Assembly: GCF_900105395.1 (NCBI RefSeq)
Contig: NZ_LT629775.1
Location: 6,413,501 to 6,477,500, forward strand
From: Streptomyces sp. TLI_053
GTDB lineage: Bacteria > Actinomycetota > Actinomycetes > Streptomycetales > Streptomycetaceae
Reading direction: 5' to 3'
DNA: 64,000 bases
The position numbers and the translations under genes are program-made. The notes beneath the pieces are model-generated. The model saw only the letters and a program-made list of their open reading frames with translations. It searched no databases and had not been told where the DNA came from. Shown in pieces: positions 53,512-62,017 of the stretch; within the stretch, counting starts at the first letter, position 1, and each line of letters starts with the position of its first letter.

Positions 53512-54696
53512 TCAGCAGCCGGTGCGCTTCTCCAGGGCGGCCCGGGTGTTGGCCCCGTAGACGCCCTTCTTGTCGCCACGGACGCCTTGAATGGTCTGGA
53601 AGTACGACACGTAGTACTCGGTGTCGCCGTCGTAGTAGCCGTTCACGGGGATGTCGGGCGCCATCCAGCACAGCACCACGGCCAGCTTCTGCTGCATGCC
53701 CTGCACGTCGGCGCCCTGCATGCCGTACTGCAGCACCCGGTTCGTGGGGGTCGGTGTCGGCGTCGGCGTCGCGGTCGGCGTGGGCGTCGCGGTGGCCGTC
53801 GGGGTGGCGGCCGGGGGTGCGGAGGGGGTCGGGGCGGGGCTCGACGGCGCCGGGGGCTGGCCGGACGGGGCGGTGGTCGGCACCGGTGCCGGGGCCGGCG
53901 GCGGAACGGCGGCGGTGGTGCTCGGGGCGTTCGGGGGCGGGGTGCTCGCGGTCGACCGGGTCGGCGAGGGCTTGGCGCTCGTCCGGCTCGGTGTGGGGGT
54001 CGGGGTGTCGCTCGTGGGCGGTGGCGCGCTCGGGCTCGGCACGGCCGGCGCGGTCGGGGCCACCGGGGCAGGGGCGATCGTCGTACTGGGTGGGGGTGCG
54101 GCCCGGTCGTCCGGGTCGGCGGACCCGGTGACCGCGTAGGCCAGGCCGACGGTGAGCGCCAGCAGGCCGGCGCCGGCCGCGACCAGCAGCCCCTTGCGGC
54201 GGCCGGGCCCGCCGCCGTTCTCCTGCTCGGCGGCGCGCCGCGCGGCCCGGCCACCGGTGGGTGCCGCGGTGCCGGGGGCGACCGGGGCGACCGGGAAGAC
54301 GCCGAGCTCGTCCTCGGCGGGGGCGTCGTGGGCCCCGGCCGGGGGCGGGGGCGGGGGGAAGAGCGGGGCGGTGGCGACCGGGGGCAGCACGGTGGTCGCG
54401 TAGGCGTCGGCGTCCGGCCCCAGCGGGGGAGCGACCGGCGGCGGGGCGACCGTGGGCAGCACGGTGGTGCTGAACGGGTCGGCCGTCGGCGCCCCCGGTG
54501 CCGGGGGAGCTTCGAGGGGTGCCGGGAAGGCCGGGTCGGCCACCTGGCCGACGGCCTGCGGCACGTACGGGCGCACCAGTGGCGGGCCCTCCAGGTGCGG
54601 CAGGACGGCGGTGTCGTCGAGGCCGTGGTCCGGCGGGAGGCAGCCGCACCCGGTGGATCGTGCGGAGCCGCACGTCGGGCAGCGCTGGTCCGGCAT
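53512..54696 (-). CDS. Membrane-anchored peptidoglycan-binding-domain protein
   Basis: A 394-residue protein in four parts. An N-terminal cysteine-rich knuckle (CPTCGSARSTGCGC) is followed by a long Pro/Ala/Asp-rich cytoplasmic stretch, one membrane helix (about residues 170-188, GLLVAAGAGLLALTVGLAYAV) and then a Pro/Thr/Ser-rich spacer of about 130 residues. The C-terminal PG_binding_1-like domain (LQYGMQGADVQGMQQKLAVV, YFQTIQGV) faces outside. It may tie the cell wall to a cytoplasmic partner. ATG 54696 follows AGGAGGG. Confidence 0.78.
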   Translation of the reverse strand: MPDQRCPTCGSARSTGCGCLPPDHGLDDTAVLPHLEGPPLVRPYVPQAVGQVADPAFPAPLEAPPAPGAPTADPFSTTVLPTVAPPPVAPPLGPDADAYATTVLPPVATAPLFPPPPPPAGAHDAPAEDELGVFPVAPVAPGTAAPTGGRAARRAAEQENGGGPGRRKGLLVAAGAGLLALTVGLAYAVTGSADPDDRAAPPPSTTIAPAPVAPTAPAVPSPSAPPPTSDTPTPTPSRTSAKPSPTRSTASTPPPNAPSTTAAVPPPAPAPVPTTAPSGQPPAPSSPAPTPSAPPAATPTATATPTPTATPTPTPTPTNRVLQYGMQGADVQGMQQKLAVVLCWMAPDIPVNGYYDGDTEYYVSYFQTIQGVRGDKKGVYGANTRAALEKRTGC

Positions 54697-55019
54697 CGGC
54701 CGGCCCTCCTCGGTTCTCGGTCGTTCGCGGTGGTTCGCGGTCCCGGACGCGTGGTCGGTCGGACTCGTGTTCAGGCCATGGACGGGCCTGATTATGCAGG
54801 ACGTCCCTGAGGGGGGACAGGGGCGTCCGGCCCGGTGTGGGGGCCTTGTGGCGGTTGGTGGGGATTGGGGGTCGGTGAACGGTGGGTGTGCGGATGTGAA
54901 GGTCCTGCTGACATTCGCGCTTACGTTCGGCCCAATCAAACCGGGCGAAGCGGGGCATTTCTGACAGCATGGTGGCCTGGAGTGATCATCTGCCGACCTG
55001 TGAGGGATACGGAGACGCC
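54697..55019. other. Divergent promoter region without a gene
   Basis: It lies between the peptidoglycan-binding gene and the DHA2 exporter gene. I see an AT-richer patch at about 54905-54965 but no assignable operator or RNA. Confidence 0.35.
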
Positions 55020-57116
55020 ATGACGGATCCGATCGCCGCGTCCGACCGGAGCCCGGACGGGGGGCCGGGGCCGGGGTCCGCGGGGGTTCCGGCCCAGCCT
55101 CCGGTCACCGGGGGCAGTCTGTGGGTGCCGATCGGGGCCCTGCTGCTGGCGATGCTGCTCGCCGCGCTCGACCAGACCATCGTCTCCACCGCGCTGCCCA
55201 CCATCGTCAGCGACCTCGGCGGCCTGGAGCACCTGTCCTGGGTGGTCACCGCCTACATGCTCGCCTCGACCGCGGCCACCCCGCTGTGGGGCAAGCTCGG
55301 CGACATGTACGGCCGGAAGGTCTTCTTCCAGGCCTCCATCGTGATCTTCCTGCTGGGCTCGGTGCTGTGCGGCATCGCCCAGAACATGGGCGAGCTGATC
55401 GCGTTCCGCGCCGTCCAGGGCCTAGGCGGCGGTGGTCTGATCGTGCTCTCGCAGGCCATCGTCGGGGACCTCGTGCCGCCCCGGGACCGGGGGAAGTACC
55501 AGGGCGTCTTCGGCGCCGTCTTCGGTGTCACCAGCGTGCTCGGCCCGCTGCTCGGCGGCCTGTTCGTCGACAACCTCAGCTGGCGCTGGGTGTTCTACAT
55601 CAACCTGCCGATCGGCGTGGTCGCCCTGGTGGTGATCGCCGCCGTGCTGCACGGGTCGGAGGTCCGGCGCCGGCACCGGATCGACTACCCCGGCACCGTG
55701 CTGATCGCCTCGGTGGCCACCTGCCTGGTGCTGATGACCTCGCTCGGCGGGACGACCTGGGGGTGGGGTTCCTGGCAGATCATCGGCCTGGGAGTGCTCG
55801 GCCTGGTCCTGCTGGTCGCGTTCGTCCAGGTGGAGCGGACCGCGGAGGAGCCGGTCCTGCCGCTGCGGCTGTTCCGCTCCCGGACCTTCAGCCTGGTGGC
55901 CGTCATCTCCTTCGTGGTCGGCTTCGCGATGTTCGGCGCGCTCACCTATCTGCCGACCTTCCTCCAGGTGGTCATGGGGGTCTCGCCGACGATGTCCGGC
56001 ATCCACATGCTGCCGATGGTGATCGGCATGCTGGTCACCTCGATCGGCTCCGGTCAGATCGTGGCCAGGACGGGCCACTACCGGGTCTTCCCGATCGCCG
56101 GCACCGCCGTCACCGTCGTCGGCCTGTTCCTGCTGTCCCTGCTCGACGAGCACAGCAGCACCTTCGAGATGAGCTGCTACTTCCTGGTCTTCGGCCTCGG
56201 CCTCGGCCTGGTGATGCAGGTGCTGGTGCTGATCGTGCAGAACTCCGTCGGCTACCAGGACCTCGGTGTCGCCACCGCCGGTGCCACCTTCTTCCGCTCC
56301 ATCGGCGCCTCCTTCGGGGTCTCCGTCTTCGGCACGATCTTCGCCTCCGGGCTCAACGACCGGCTCGGCGACGTCCTGGCCGGCGTCGCGCTGCCGCCCG
56401 GCTTCAGCGCCGGGGCGATCACCTCCGACCCGCGGGTCGTCGCCCAGCTGCCCACCGCCACCCAGGAGGCGGTCTACCACGCCTACGCCGAGTCGATCAC
56501 CCGGGTCTTCCTCTACGCGGTGCCGGTGGCGGTGGTCGCCTTCGTGCTCTCGCTGTTCCTGCGGGAGCAGAAGCTGCGCACCACCGTGACCGCCCCCGAC
56601 CTCTCCGAGTCCATCGGCCTCAACCCGGTCGAGCGCTCCTCGCTGGACGAGATCAGCCGGGCGCTGTCCGTCCTCGGCACCCGGGAGGCGGGGCGCGACC
56701 TGTTCCGGCGGATCACCGCCGGCGCCGGCCTGGACCTGAAACCGGCGTCCAGCTGGCTGCTTCTCAAGATGCACCAGCACGGCTCGGTGGAGCCCGCCGA
56801 GCTGGCGGAGCACCGGATCGTGCCCTTCTCGGTGGTCGAGGAGGCGGTGCGCGAGGTCGAGGGCCGGGGCCTGGCCGCCCGCACCGGCGGCCTGCCGCTG
56901 CGGCTCACCGAGCCGGGCGAGGCGGCGGCGGTCCGGCTGGTCGCGGCCCGGCGGGCGCAGCTCGCCGAACTCCTCGGCGACTGGGACGAGAAGCAGTTCG
57001 ACGACCTGGCCGAGCTGCTCACCCGGCTGGCCTCCACGCTGTGCGCGGACCGGCGGGACCGGCCCGACCGGGTCGAGGACGAGCACCCGTACCACGGTGA
57101 GGGGCGCTCGTTCTGA
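55020..57116 (+). CDS. DHA2-family drug exporter with C-terminal winged-helix-like domain
   Basis: A 698-residue protein. Residues 30-520 are a 14-helix MFS exporter of the EmrB/QacA type (ALDQTIVSTALPTIVSDLGG in helix 1, GKLGDMYGRK in loop 2-3, GAVFGVTSVLGPLLGG as motif C). Residues about 530-690 are cytoplasmic and look like a MarR-type winged helix (SSWLLLKMHQHGSVEPAELAEH, EEAVREVEGRGLAARTGG, LRLTEPG). ATG 55020 follows GGAG. It is convergent with a MarR gene. Exporter-regulator-domain fusions could sense substrate at the membrane, but the role is unknown. Confidence 0.85.
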   Translation: MTDPIAASDRSPDGGPGPGSAGVPAQPPVTGGSLWVPIGALLLAMLLAALDQTIVSTALPTIVSDLGGLEHLSWVVTAYMLASTAATPLWGKLGDMYGRKVFFQASIVIFLLGSVLCGIAQNMGELIAFRAVQGLGGGGLIVLSQAIVGDLVPPRDRGKYQGVFGAVFGVTSVLGPLLGGLFVDNLSWRWVFYINLPIGVVALVVIAAVLHGSEVRRRHRIDYPGTVLIASVATCLVLMTSLGGTTWGWGSWQIIGLGVLGLVLLVAFVQVERTAEEPVLPLRLFRSRTFSLVAVISFVVGFAMFGALTYLPTFLQVVMGVSPTMSGIHMLPMVIGMLVTSIGSGQIVARTGHYRVFPIAGTAVTVVGLFLLSLLDEHSSTFEMSCYFLVFGLGLGLVMQVLVLIVQNSVGYQDLGVATAGATFFRSIGASFGVSVFGTIFASGLNDRLGDVLAGVALPPGFSAGAITSDPRVVAQLPTATQEAVYHAYAESITRVFLYAVPVAVVAFVLSLFLREQKLRTTVTAPDLSESIGLNPVERSSLDEISRALSVLGTREAGRDLFRRITAGAGLDLKPASSWLLLKMHQHGSVEPAELAEHRIVPFSVVEEAVREVEGRGLAARTGGLPLRLTEPGEAAAVRLVAARRAQLAELLGDWDEKQFDDLAELLTRLASTLCADRRDRPDRVEDEHPYHGEGRSF

Positions 57117-57126
57117 CGCTCCGTCC

Positions 57127-57609
57127 CTACGGCGCTCCGAACCACCTCGGGGTGTCCAGCCGGAACGGGTCCCCGGGTGCGAGCGTTCGCAGGGCGTCCT
57201 CCAGCTCCCGCAGCGGCTCCTCGCCGCCCAGCCTGGCGGCCCACTCGGTGCGCAGCTCGTCGAAGATCCGGGCCGACCGGACCAGGCAGTCCACCCCGCG
57301 CGCCGTCAGCCGGACCACCTTGCGGCGGGCGTCCGCCGGGTCGCTGCCGCGCTCGACGTAGCCGAGCCGTTCCAGCTGCTCGACGGTCTTCCCGGCCGCC
57401 TGCTTGGACACCCCGAGCCGCTTCCCGAGCTCGACGGCGGTGGTGCCGTGCGGCCCGATCGCCTGGAACACGAACCCGTGCGTCGGACGGAGGTCGGGGT
57501 GTCCCTCGCGGGCGATCCGCTCGTGCAGTTCGTCGATGATCAGCCGGAACGCGAACAGCAGCCGCAGTGGCAGTTCGTAGCCCGGCGAGGCCTCTTGCCC
57601 GGAATCCAT
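57127..57609 (-). CDS. MarR-family transcriptional regulator
   Basis: A 160-residue MarR protein with a winged HTH at residues 40-110 (THGFVFQAIGPHGTTAVELGKRLGVSKQAAGKTVEQLERLGYV, then a DARRK wing). ATG 57609 is preferred; ATG 57630 would begin inside the likely operator. It is divergent from a cupin gene and convergent with the DHA2 exporter gene, either of which could be its target. Confidence 0.85.
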   Translation of the reverse strand: MDSGQEASPGYELPLRLLFAFRLIIDELHERIAREGHPDLRPTHGFVFQAIGPHGTTAVELGKRLGVSKQAAGKTVEQLERLGYVERGSDPADARRKVVRLTARGVDCLVRSARIFDELRTEWAARLGGEEPLRELEDALRTLAPGDPFRLDTPRWFGAP

Positions 57610-57619
57610 TGACACGATC

Positions 57620-57653
57620 GACAACCTCATTGACTATATAGACAACCTGATTG
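57620..57653. promoter_or_regulatory. Two direct 13-bp repeats between MarR and cupin genes
   Basis: gacaacctcattg (57620-57632) and gacaacctgattg (57641-57653) differ at one base and start 21 bp apart, two helical turns. The patch is AT-rich (tgactatata between them). It is a good candidate for the MarR binding site and the two promoters. Confidence 0.6.
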
Positions 57654-57678
57654 TCCATCCTAAGGGAGGCAGCCCCTC

Positions 57679-58050
57679 TTGTCCGTCATCCGCAGCACCG
57701 ACGCCCGCCGTACCGAGACCCCCAACGCCGTCATGACCACCTACGCCTCGCCCACCCAGGGCGGCACCGGCCTCGCGCTGTGGCGGGTCGAGATGCAGGC
57801 GGCCCGCTCCGGCCCGCGCCACGCCATGGACACCGAGCAGGTGTGGACCTTCCTCACCGGCACCGCCGTCGTCGACCTCGACGGCGAGGAGCTCGCCCTC
57901 GCCGCCGGCGACACCCTCGTCCTGCCCGCCGACCTCCCCCGGCAGCTGCGCTCCGACGACGGCTTCACCGCCGTCGTGGCCTCCCCGGCACCGTCCACGG
58001 CCGCCAACCTGGACACCGGGGACCGGGTCGCCCCGCCGTGGATCGTGTGA
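57679..58050 (+). CDS. Cupin-domain protein
   Basis: A 123-residue single cupin. The second half carries VWTFLTGTAVVDLDGEELALAAGDTLVLPADLPRQL, the G-D-x-x-x-x-P motif of cupin motif 2. Residues 42-60 would be motif 1, with only one His visible, so the metal site may be atypical. TTG 57679 follows GGGAGG by 10 bases. It is divergent from the MarR gene and followed after 44 bp by the monooxygenase-domain gene on the same strand. Confidence 0.78.
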   Translation: MSVIRSTDARRTETPNAVMTTYASPTQGGTGLALWRVEMQAARSGPRHAMDTEQVWTFLTGTAVVDLDGEELALAAGDTLVLPADLPRQLRSDDGFTAVVASPAPSTAANLDTGDRVAPPWIV

Positions 58051-58094
58051 GGTGTAGCAGACTGCCTCCCGGAACAACCCTGAGGAGGTACGGC

Positions 58095-58421
58095 GTGTCC
58101 GTCGTCAAGATCAATGTGCTGACCGTTCCGGCTGAGCAGCGCGAGGTGCTGGAGCAGCGCTTCGGCGCGCGGGCCGGTGCGGTGGAGAACTCGGACGGCT
58201 TCGAGTACTTCGAGCTGCTCCGCCCGGTCGAGGGCACCGACCAGTACCTGGTCTACACCCGCTGGCGGGACGAGGAGTCCTTCCAGGCCTGGCTCGCCGG
58301 CCCGATGCAGGCCGCCCACCGCCCGGCGGGTCAGGAGGGCGAGGCGCCGCAGCGGCCCGCCGCCAGCGGCTCCACGCTGTGGTCCTTCGACGTGGTGCAG
58401 TCGGCCGGCCCGAAGGGCTGA
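58095..58421 (+). CDS. Antibiotic biosynthesis monooxygenase (ABM)-domain protein
   Basis: A 108-residue protein with one dimeric alpha/beta-barrel ABM domain (VLTVPAEQREVLEQRF, GFEYFELLRPVEGTDQYLVYTRWRDEESFQAWL). The family includes quinol-forming monooxygenases and IsdG-like haem-degrading enzymes; the pattern W-x-x-x-x-F-x-x-W is shared by both. GTG 58095 follows GAGGAGG. A strong terminator follows. Possibly co-transcribed with the cupin gene under MarR control. Confidence 0.82.
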   Translation: MSVVKINVLTVPAEQREVLEQRFGARAGAVENSDGFEYFELLRPVEGTDQYLVYTRWRDEESFQAWLAGPMQAAHRPAGQEGEAPQRPAASGSTLWSFDVVQSAGPKG

Positions 58422-58440
58422 GGCCGGCAGTTCGCGGAAC

Positions 58441-58476
58441 GGCGCGCCCCGGACGCAACGGCGTCCGGGGCGCGCC
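58441..58476. terminator. Bidirectional terminator between ABM and Nudix genes
   Basis: Perfect 16-bp arms (58441-58456 and 58461-58476) around a 4-base loop, between convergent genes. Confidence 0.8.
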
Positions 58477-58485
58477 GTCGAGCAT

Positions 58486-58959
58486 TCAGGGGCGGATCTC
58501 GCCGTGCTCCAGGTAGGCGGTCTCCGATCGCATTCTGGCCACGCAGGCGGCGTGGACGCGGCGAGCCAGACGCGGGATGAGGAGTTCGTCGAGCTCGTCC
58601 GTGGCGTGGAAGGCGTACTCGCCGATCTCCACCTGGTCGACGGTGATGCGGTCGAGTTCGTCGGTCGGGAGGACGCCGCCGTCGAAGACGAAGAGGAGCT
58701 TGTCGCCCTCGATGGGATGCGGTGCCCAGTCGGCGACCAGGAGGCAGCCGATCGGCGGGGTGATACCGAGCTCTTCCTCGAGCTCGCGGGCCGCGCCCTC
58801 GCTCGGGGTCTCCCCGGCGTGCAGGTACCCGCCGGGGATCTCCCAACCGGGCTTGTAGGTCGGCTTCACGAGGAGGACACGGTCGTCCTCGTCGAAGAAG
58901 AGCACGCCGGCGGCGGTACGGGGCTGGGCCACGACCTCGTGGGGTTGGGAGTCGGTCAT
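58486..58959 (-). CDS. Nudix hydrolase
   Basis: A 157-residue Nudix protein. The full Nudix box spans about residues 43-66 and contains ETPSEGAARELEEELGI. The substrate is unknown. ATG 58959. It lies 44 bp downstream of the XRE regulator gene on the same strand and may share its transcript. Confidence 0.87.
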   Translation of the reverse strand: MTDSQPHEVVAQPRTAAGVLFFDEDDRVLLVKPTYKPGWEIPGGYLHAGETPSEGAARELEEELGITPPIGCLLVADWAPHPIEGDKLLFVFDGGVLPTDELDRITVDQVEIGEYAFHATDELDELLIPRLARRVHAACVARMRSETAYLEHGEIRP

Positions 58960-59003
58960 GGGCGGCGACTGTAGCCGCCGGGCCCTGCTGCGGCCGAGCC
59001 GCA

Positions 59004-60284
59004 TCAACCGGTCAGGGCCTCGCCGAGCCGTGTGTGAGCCGATCCGGCGAGGGTGCGGTGCAGGGCCTCGGCGCGAGACCGGATCAGCCCGTCGTGGTAC
59101 GCCGTCGGCAGCTGCTTCCAGACCCCGACGGCCATGTCCGCGGCGGCGGCCGGGTCGCCGTCCAAACTCAGGCAGGTCGCCGCGTCCATGGTCAGCAGGG
59201 CTCGGGTCATGATGGACGGCGACCTGGTGAGGGCAAGGGCTGCCTGCTGTTCGGCGTTCGCCTCGCGGGTGCGGCCCATCAGCGTGAATGCCTGGGACAG
59301 GTGGACGTGGTGCTTCTGGAGCGGGTAGCCGAACCAGGTGTCGGCGGCCTGCGCGGTATTGAGGTGTTCGGCGATGGTGCGGGCGTCGGCTACCGCGCGA
59401 AGGGCCCCTCGGTGGTCACCGATGGAGGCCAGGGCGCGCGCGGTGACGGCGGCGGCCAGGGCTGCGGCGGCCGTGGGGGTTCGGCCTGCCTCGCGGCGGG
59501 CGCTGATGGCCAGGTTCGCGGCGGCGTTCGGGGCGCCGTAGTTCAGCGGGACCATCGCGTGCCGGGCCAGGACCCAGGCCAGCATGTGCCGGTCGCCGGA
59601 TTCGCGCGCAGCCTTCTCGGCGGTGGCGAACCAGCCGTGGGAGTCGCGCTGGTCACCGCGGTCGTGCTGGATGATCGCGACCAGTCCGGTGATCCCGGCG
59701 GCGGTGCGGGCCAGGTCGGTACGGGTGCCGGCTGGGTGCGGGCGGCTGAGGACGTTCCGCAGGAGATCGAGGTCCTGGCGCATCTGTGTCAGCACGACCC
59801 CCGGTGCCCGACCGCGGTAGCCGCCGCGGTGGCGTTCGAACGCCCCGTCCAGGTACGCGAGGTCGCCGGCGTCGGAGCCGGACAGGCCGGCGTCGATCCC
59901 CTCTCGCGCCTCTGCGATGCCTGGCAGCGCGGCGACCCCTGTCGCCAGTGCCGCCGCGCCGAGAAACTGTCGTCGATTCACCGCCGTACCCTCCTCTCCT
60001 TCGTCTTCGACCGGCTGCTGGTGGAGCCTGCGCCAGCGCCGCGAGGTAGCCACTGCTCGGGCGACCTCCTCCACCGAGAGCCCGTACCCGTCGGCCAGCA
60101 GCTGGTGCCACCTCGGGGTGGGCAGACGTCGCTCGGTCTCCCAGCGCTTCAGGTTCTCCGGGTCGAACCACGTGCCGCCTTGAGCGTCCTGTAAGAGCAG
60201 GGACTGCTCGTCGCGGGTGAGTTCGGCCATCTCCCGGATCCGCCTCAGCACGGCGCCGATGCCGTCTGGTGCCATCATGCCCAT
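59004..60284 (-). CDS. XRE-family regulator with TPR-like C-terminus and internal twin-arginine-like motif
   Basis: A 426-residue protein. Residues 8-85 are a Cro/CI-type HTH (LRRIREMAELTRDEQSLLLQDAQ, FDPENLKRWETERRLPTPRWHQLL). Residues about 110-135 carry NRRQFLGAAALATGVAAL, which looks like a Tat signal in the wrong place. The remaining 290 residues are TPR-like helices (HMLAWVLARHAMVPLNYG, ALRAVADARTIAEHL). Such regulators are common in streptomycetes next to small HATPase genes. ATG 60284; two further ATG codons follow it. It is divergent from the HATPase gene, a typical streptomycete pairing. Confidence 0.8.
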   Translation of the reverse strand: MGMMAPDGIGAVLRRIREMAELTRDEQSLLLQDAQGGTWFDPENLKRWETERRLPTPRWHQLLADGYGLSVEEVARAVATSRRWRRLHQQPVEDEGEEGTAVNRRQFLGAAALATGVAALPGIAEAREGIDAGLSGSDAGDLAYLDGAFERHRGGYRGRAPGVVLTQMRQDLDLLRNVLSRPHPAGTRTDLARTAAGITGLVAIIQHDRGDQRDSHGWFATAEKAARESGDRHMLAWVLARHAMVPLNYGAPNAAANLAISARREAGRTPTAAAALAAAVTARALASIGDHRGALRAVADARTIAEHLNTAQAADTWFGYPLQKHHVHLSQAFTLMGRTREANAEQQAALALTRSPSIMTRALLTMDAATCLSLDGDPAAAADMAVGVWKQLPTAYHDGLIRSRAEALHRTLAGSAHTRLGEALTG

Positions 60285-60500
60285 CCCCCAAGCCTCTGAC
60301 TGGCTGGTGCCCGATCCTGGCCCCCCAAAGCGGCCCCCCGTGTGAGAAATGCACCCCCGGCTGGCACCACCGGCGCCACTACCGGCAGTAGTTGACTGTG
60401 TACCAGCCAAGTGGAGAGCGGGCGAGATCAGTTCCTTCCCTCCACAGGGCACCCCCAAGCTCCCCAGCTCCGGCCTGACGGCCTGAAGGGTTCCTTCGAC

Positions 60501-60899
60501 ATGCGCGTGTGCAGCAGCAGCTTCTTCCTGGTCCGCGACCCCGTCTCAGTCTCCATCGGCCGCCGGCGGCTCGGCGGGCTGATCGAACAGTGGGGGGTCC
60601 GCACGGACAACGACAGCCGCCTGGCCCTGGACACCGTGATCTCGGAACTCGTCACCAACGCGGTGCGGCACACCGCCGGAGCGACGGTCACCGTCGGGGT
60701 GCACGCCAACCTCGACCTGCGGCGCCTGATCATCGAGGTCTACGACAGCTCGCAGGCCCTGCCCCGACAGCAGGCCTCGGGCCCGGATGCGGAGGCCGGC
60801 CGGGGCATGTTCCTGGTCGAGTGCCTGGCCCTCGCCCACGGAGCCGAGCGCACCGCACGGGGCAAGAAGGTCTGGGCCGAGGTCGCCCTGCCCGAGTAG
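60501..60899 (+). CDS. HATPase_c anti-sigma-factor-like ATP-binding protein
   Basis: A 132-residue protein with a GHKL ATPase core: the N box in LDTVISELVTNAVRH (residues 43-57), the G1 region VYDSSQALP and the G2 region GRGMFLVECLA. It resembles the RsbW/SpoIIAB-like proteins that bind sigma factors or regulators in streptomycetes. ATG 60501. It is divergent from the XRE/TPR regulator gene and probably functions with it. Confidence 0.82.
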   Translation: MRVCSSSFFLVRDPVSVSIGRRRLGGLIEQWGVRTDNDSRLALDTVISELVTNAVRHTAGATVTVGVHANLDLRRLIIEVYDSSQALPRQQASGPDAEAGRGMFLVECLALAHGAERTARGKKVWAEVALPE

Positions 60900-61045
60900 C
60901 CGCCAAACCGCCGCCAGCTCCTCGTCCAGCTCCCCGGTCGGGCGGTCCGTACGGTGATCCGCCGCCTGTCGGGTCGGCGCCGCCCACCAACGCACCCGCC
61001 CGCCCTGGCCGCTTCCGCGCCCGCAGCCACGATCGAGAGGACGAC

Positions 61046-62017
61046 ATGACCACCACCCAGCACGGCACAGCGATCACGGACACCGCCCGGCTTCACGACC
61101 GGGCCGCCGTCCGCAGCTTCCTGGAGGGCCCGTCGCTGACGGCGGCCGACCTGTCGATGGTCCTGCTCGTGCGCGAGGACAGCGAGGACGGCGACCGGCC
61201 GATGCCGACCGTCACGGTGGCCGAGATCCCGCAGGCGGTGCGCGACCTCGCCGCCCGGGGCATCCGCTCGGTGAAGGTGTTCGCCAACAGCTTGCACCGC
61301 GACGCCGAGGCGTCCGGCGCCGTGGCACCGGACAGTCTGATGGTGCGGGCAATCCACGCCGCCAAGGACGCCGAACCTGGCATCGCGGTGATGACCGAGA
61401 ACTGCTTGTGCGGCCACACCGACACCGGCGAGTGCCACCTGACCAGCGCCGGCCGGATCGACCTGGACCGTACGGCGGCGATGATCGCCGCCCAGGCCGT
61501 CATCCAGGCCGAGGCCGGCGCCGACATCGTGGGACCGGCCGCGATGATCCGGGGCGCCACCGCCTCCGTGCGCCGGACCCTGGACGAACACGGCCACCGG
61601 GATGTGGCGACCATGCCACACCTGATCTTCGACTCCGCCCTCTACGAGGGCTACCGAGCCACCATGCGGGCAACCCCTGCCTCCGGTGCCCACCGGCCGT
61701 TCCAGATCAGTCCGCGCCGGCCGGAGACCGCGGTGGACACCGGCTTGGCGTTTGTCGGCGAGGGGGCGGACATGCTGCTGCTGGAGCCGGGGATGCTCTC
61801 GGTGGACGTGCTCGCCACCCTCAAGCAGAAGACGTCGGCGCCGCTGATGCCGTTCTCCGTCTCAGGCGAGTACACGCGGCTCGCTCCGCTCGATCCGGGC
61901 AGCGGGCGGCGGGACTTCCGCCCGCTGCTGGAGCTGTTCACGATGCTCAAGCGCTCGGGGGCGGAGCGGATCATCACCTATGCCGCTGTCGACCTCGCCC
62001 GGCTGCTGGCCGGCTGA
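61046..62017 (+). CDS. HemB-family (porphobilinogen synthase-like) protein lacking both catalytic lysines
   Basis: A 323-residue protein that aligns throughout with 5-aminolevulinate dehydratase. The zinc cysteines are kept (Cys120, Cys122, Cys130 in CLCGHTDTGEC), as are VSGEY and the final ITYAAVDLA. The two lysines that form Schiff bases with aminolevulinate are not: the first (STKF in E. coli) aligns with Ile194 (HLIF), and the second (MVKP) with Glu247 (LLEP). It is therefore unlikely to make porphobilinogen. ATG 61046 follows GAGAGG. Its 3' end overlaps the convergent hemC-like gene by 40 bp. It may have been recruited to another condensation. Confidence 0.82.
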   Translation: MTTTQHGTAITDTARLHDRAAVRSFLEGPSLTAADLSMVLLVREDSEDGDRPMPTVTVAEIPQAVRDLAARGIRSVKVFANSLHRDAEASGAVAPDSLMVRAIHAAKDAEPGIAVMTENCLCGHTDTGECHLTSAGRIDLDRTAAMIAAQAVIQAEAGADIVGPAAMIRGATASVRRTLDEHGHRDVATMPHLIFDSALYEGYRATMRATPASGAHRPFQISPRRPETAVDTGLAFVGEGADMLLLEPGMLSVDVLATLKQKTSAPLMPFSVSGEYTRLAPLDPGSGRRDFRPLLELFTMLKRSGAERIITYAAVDLARLLAG

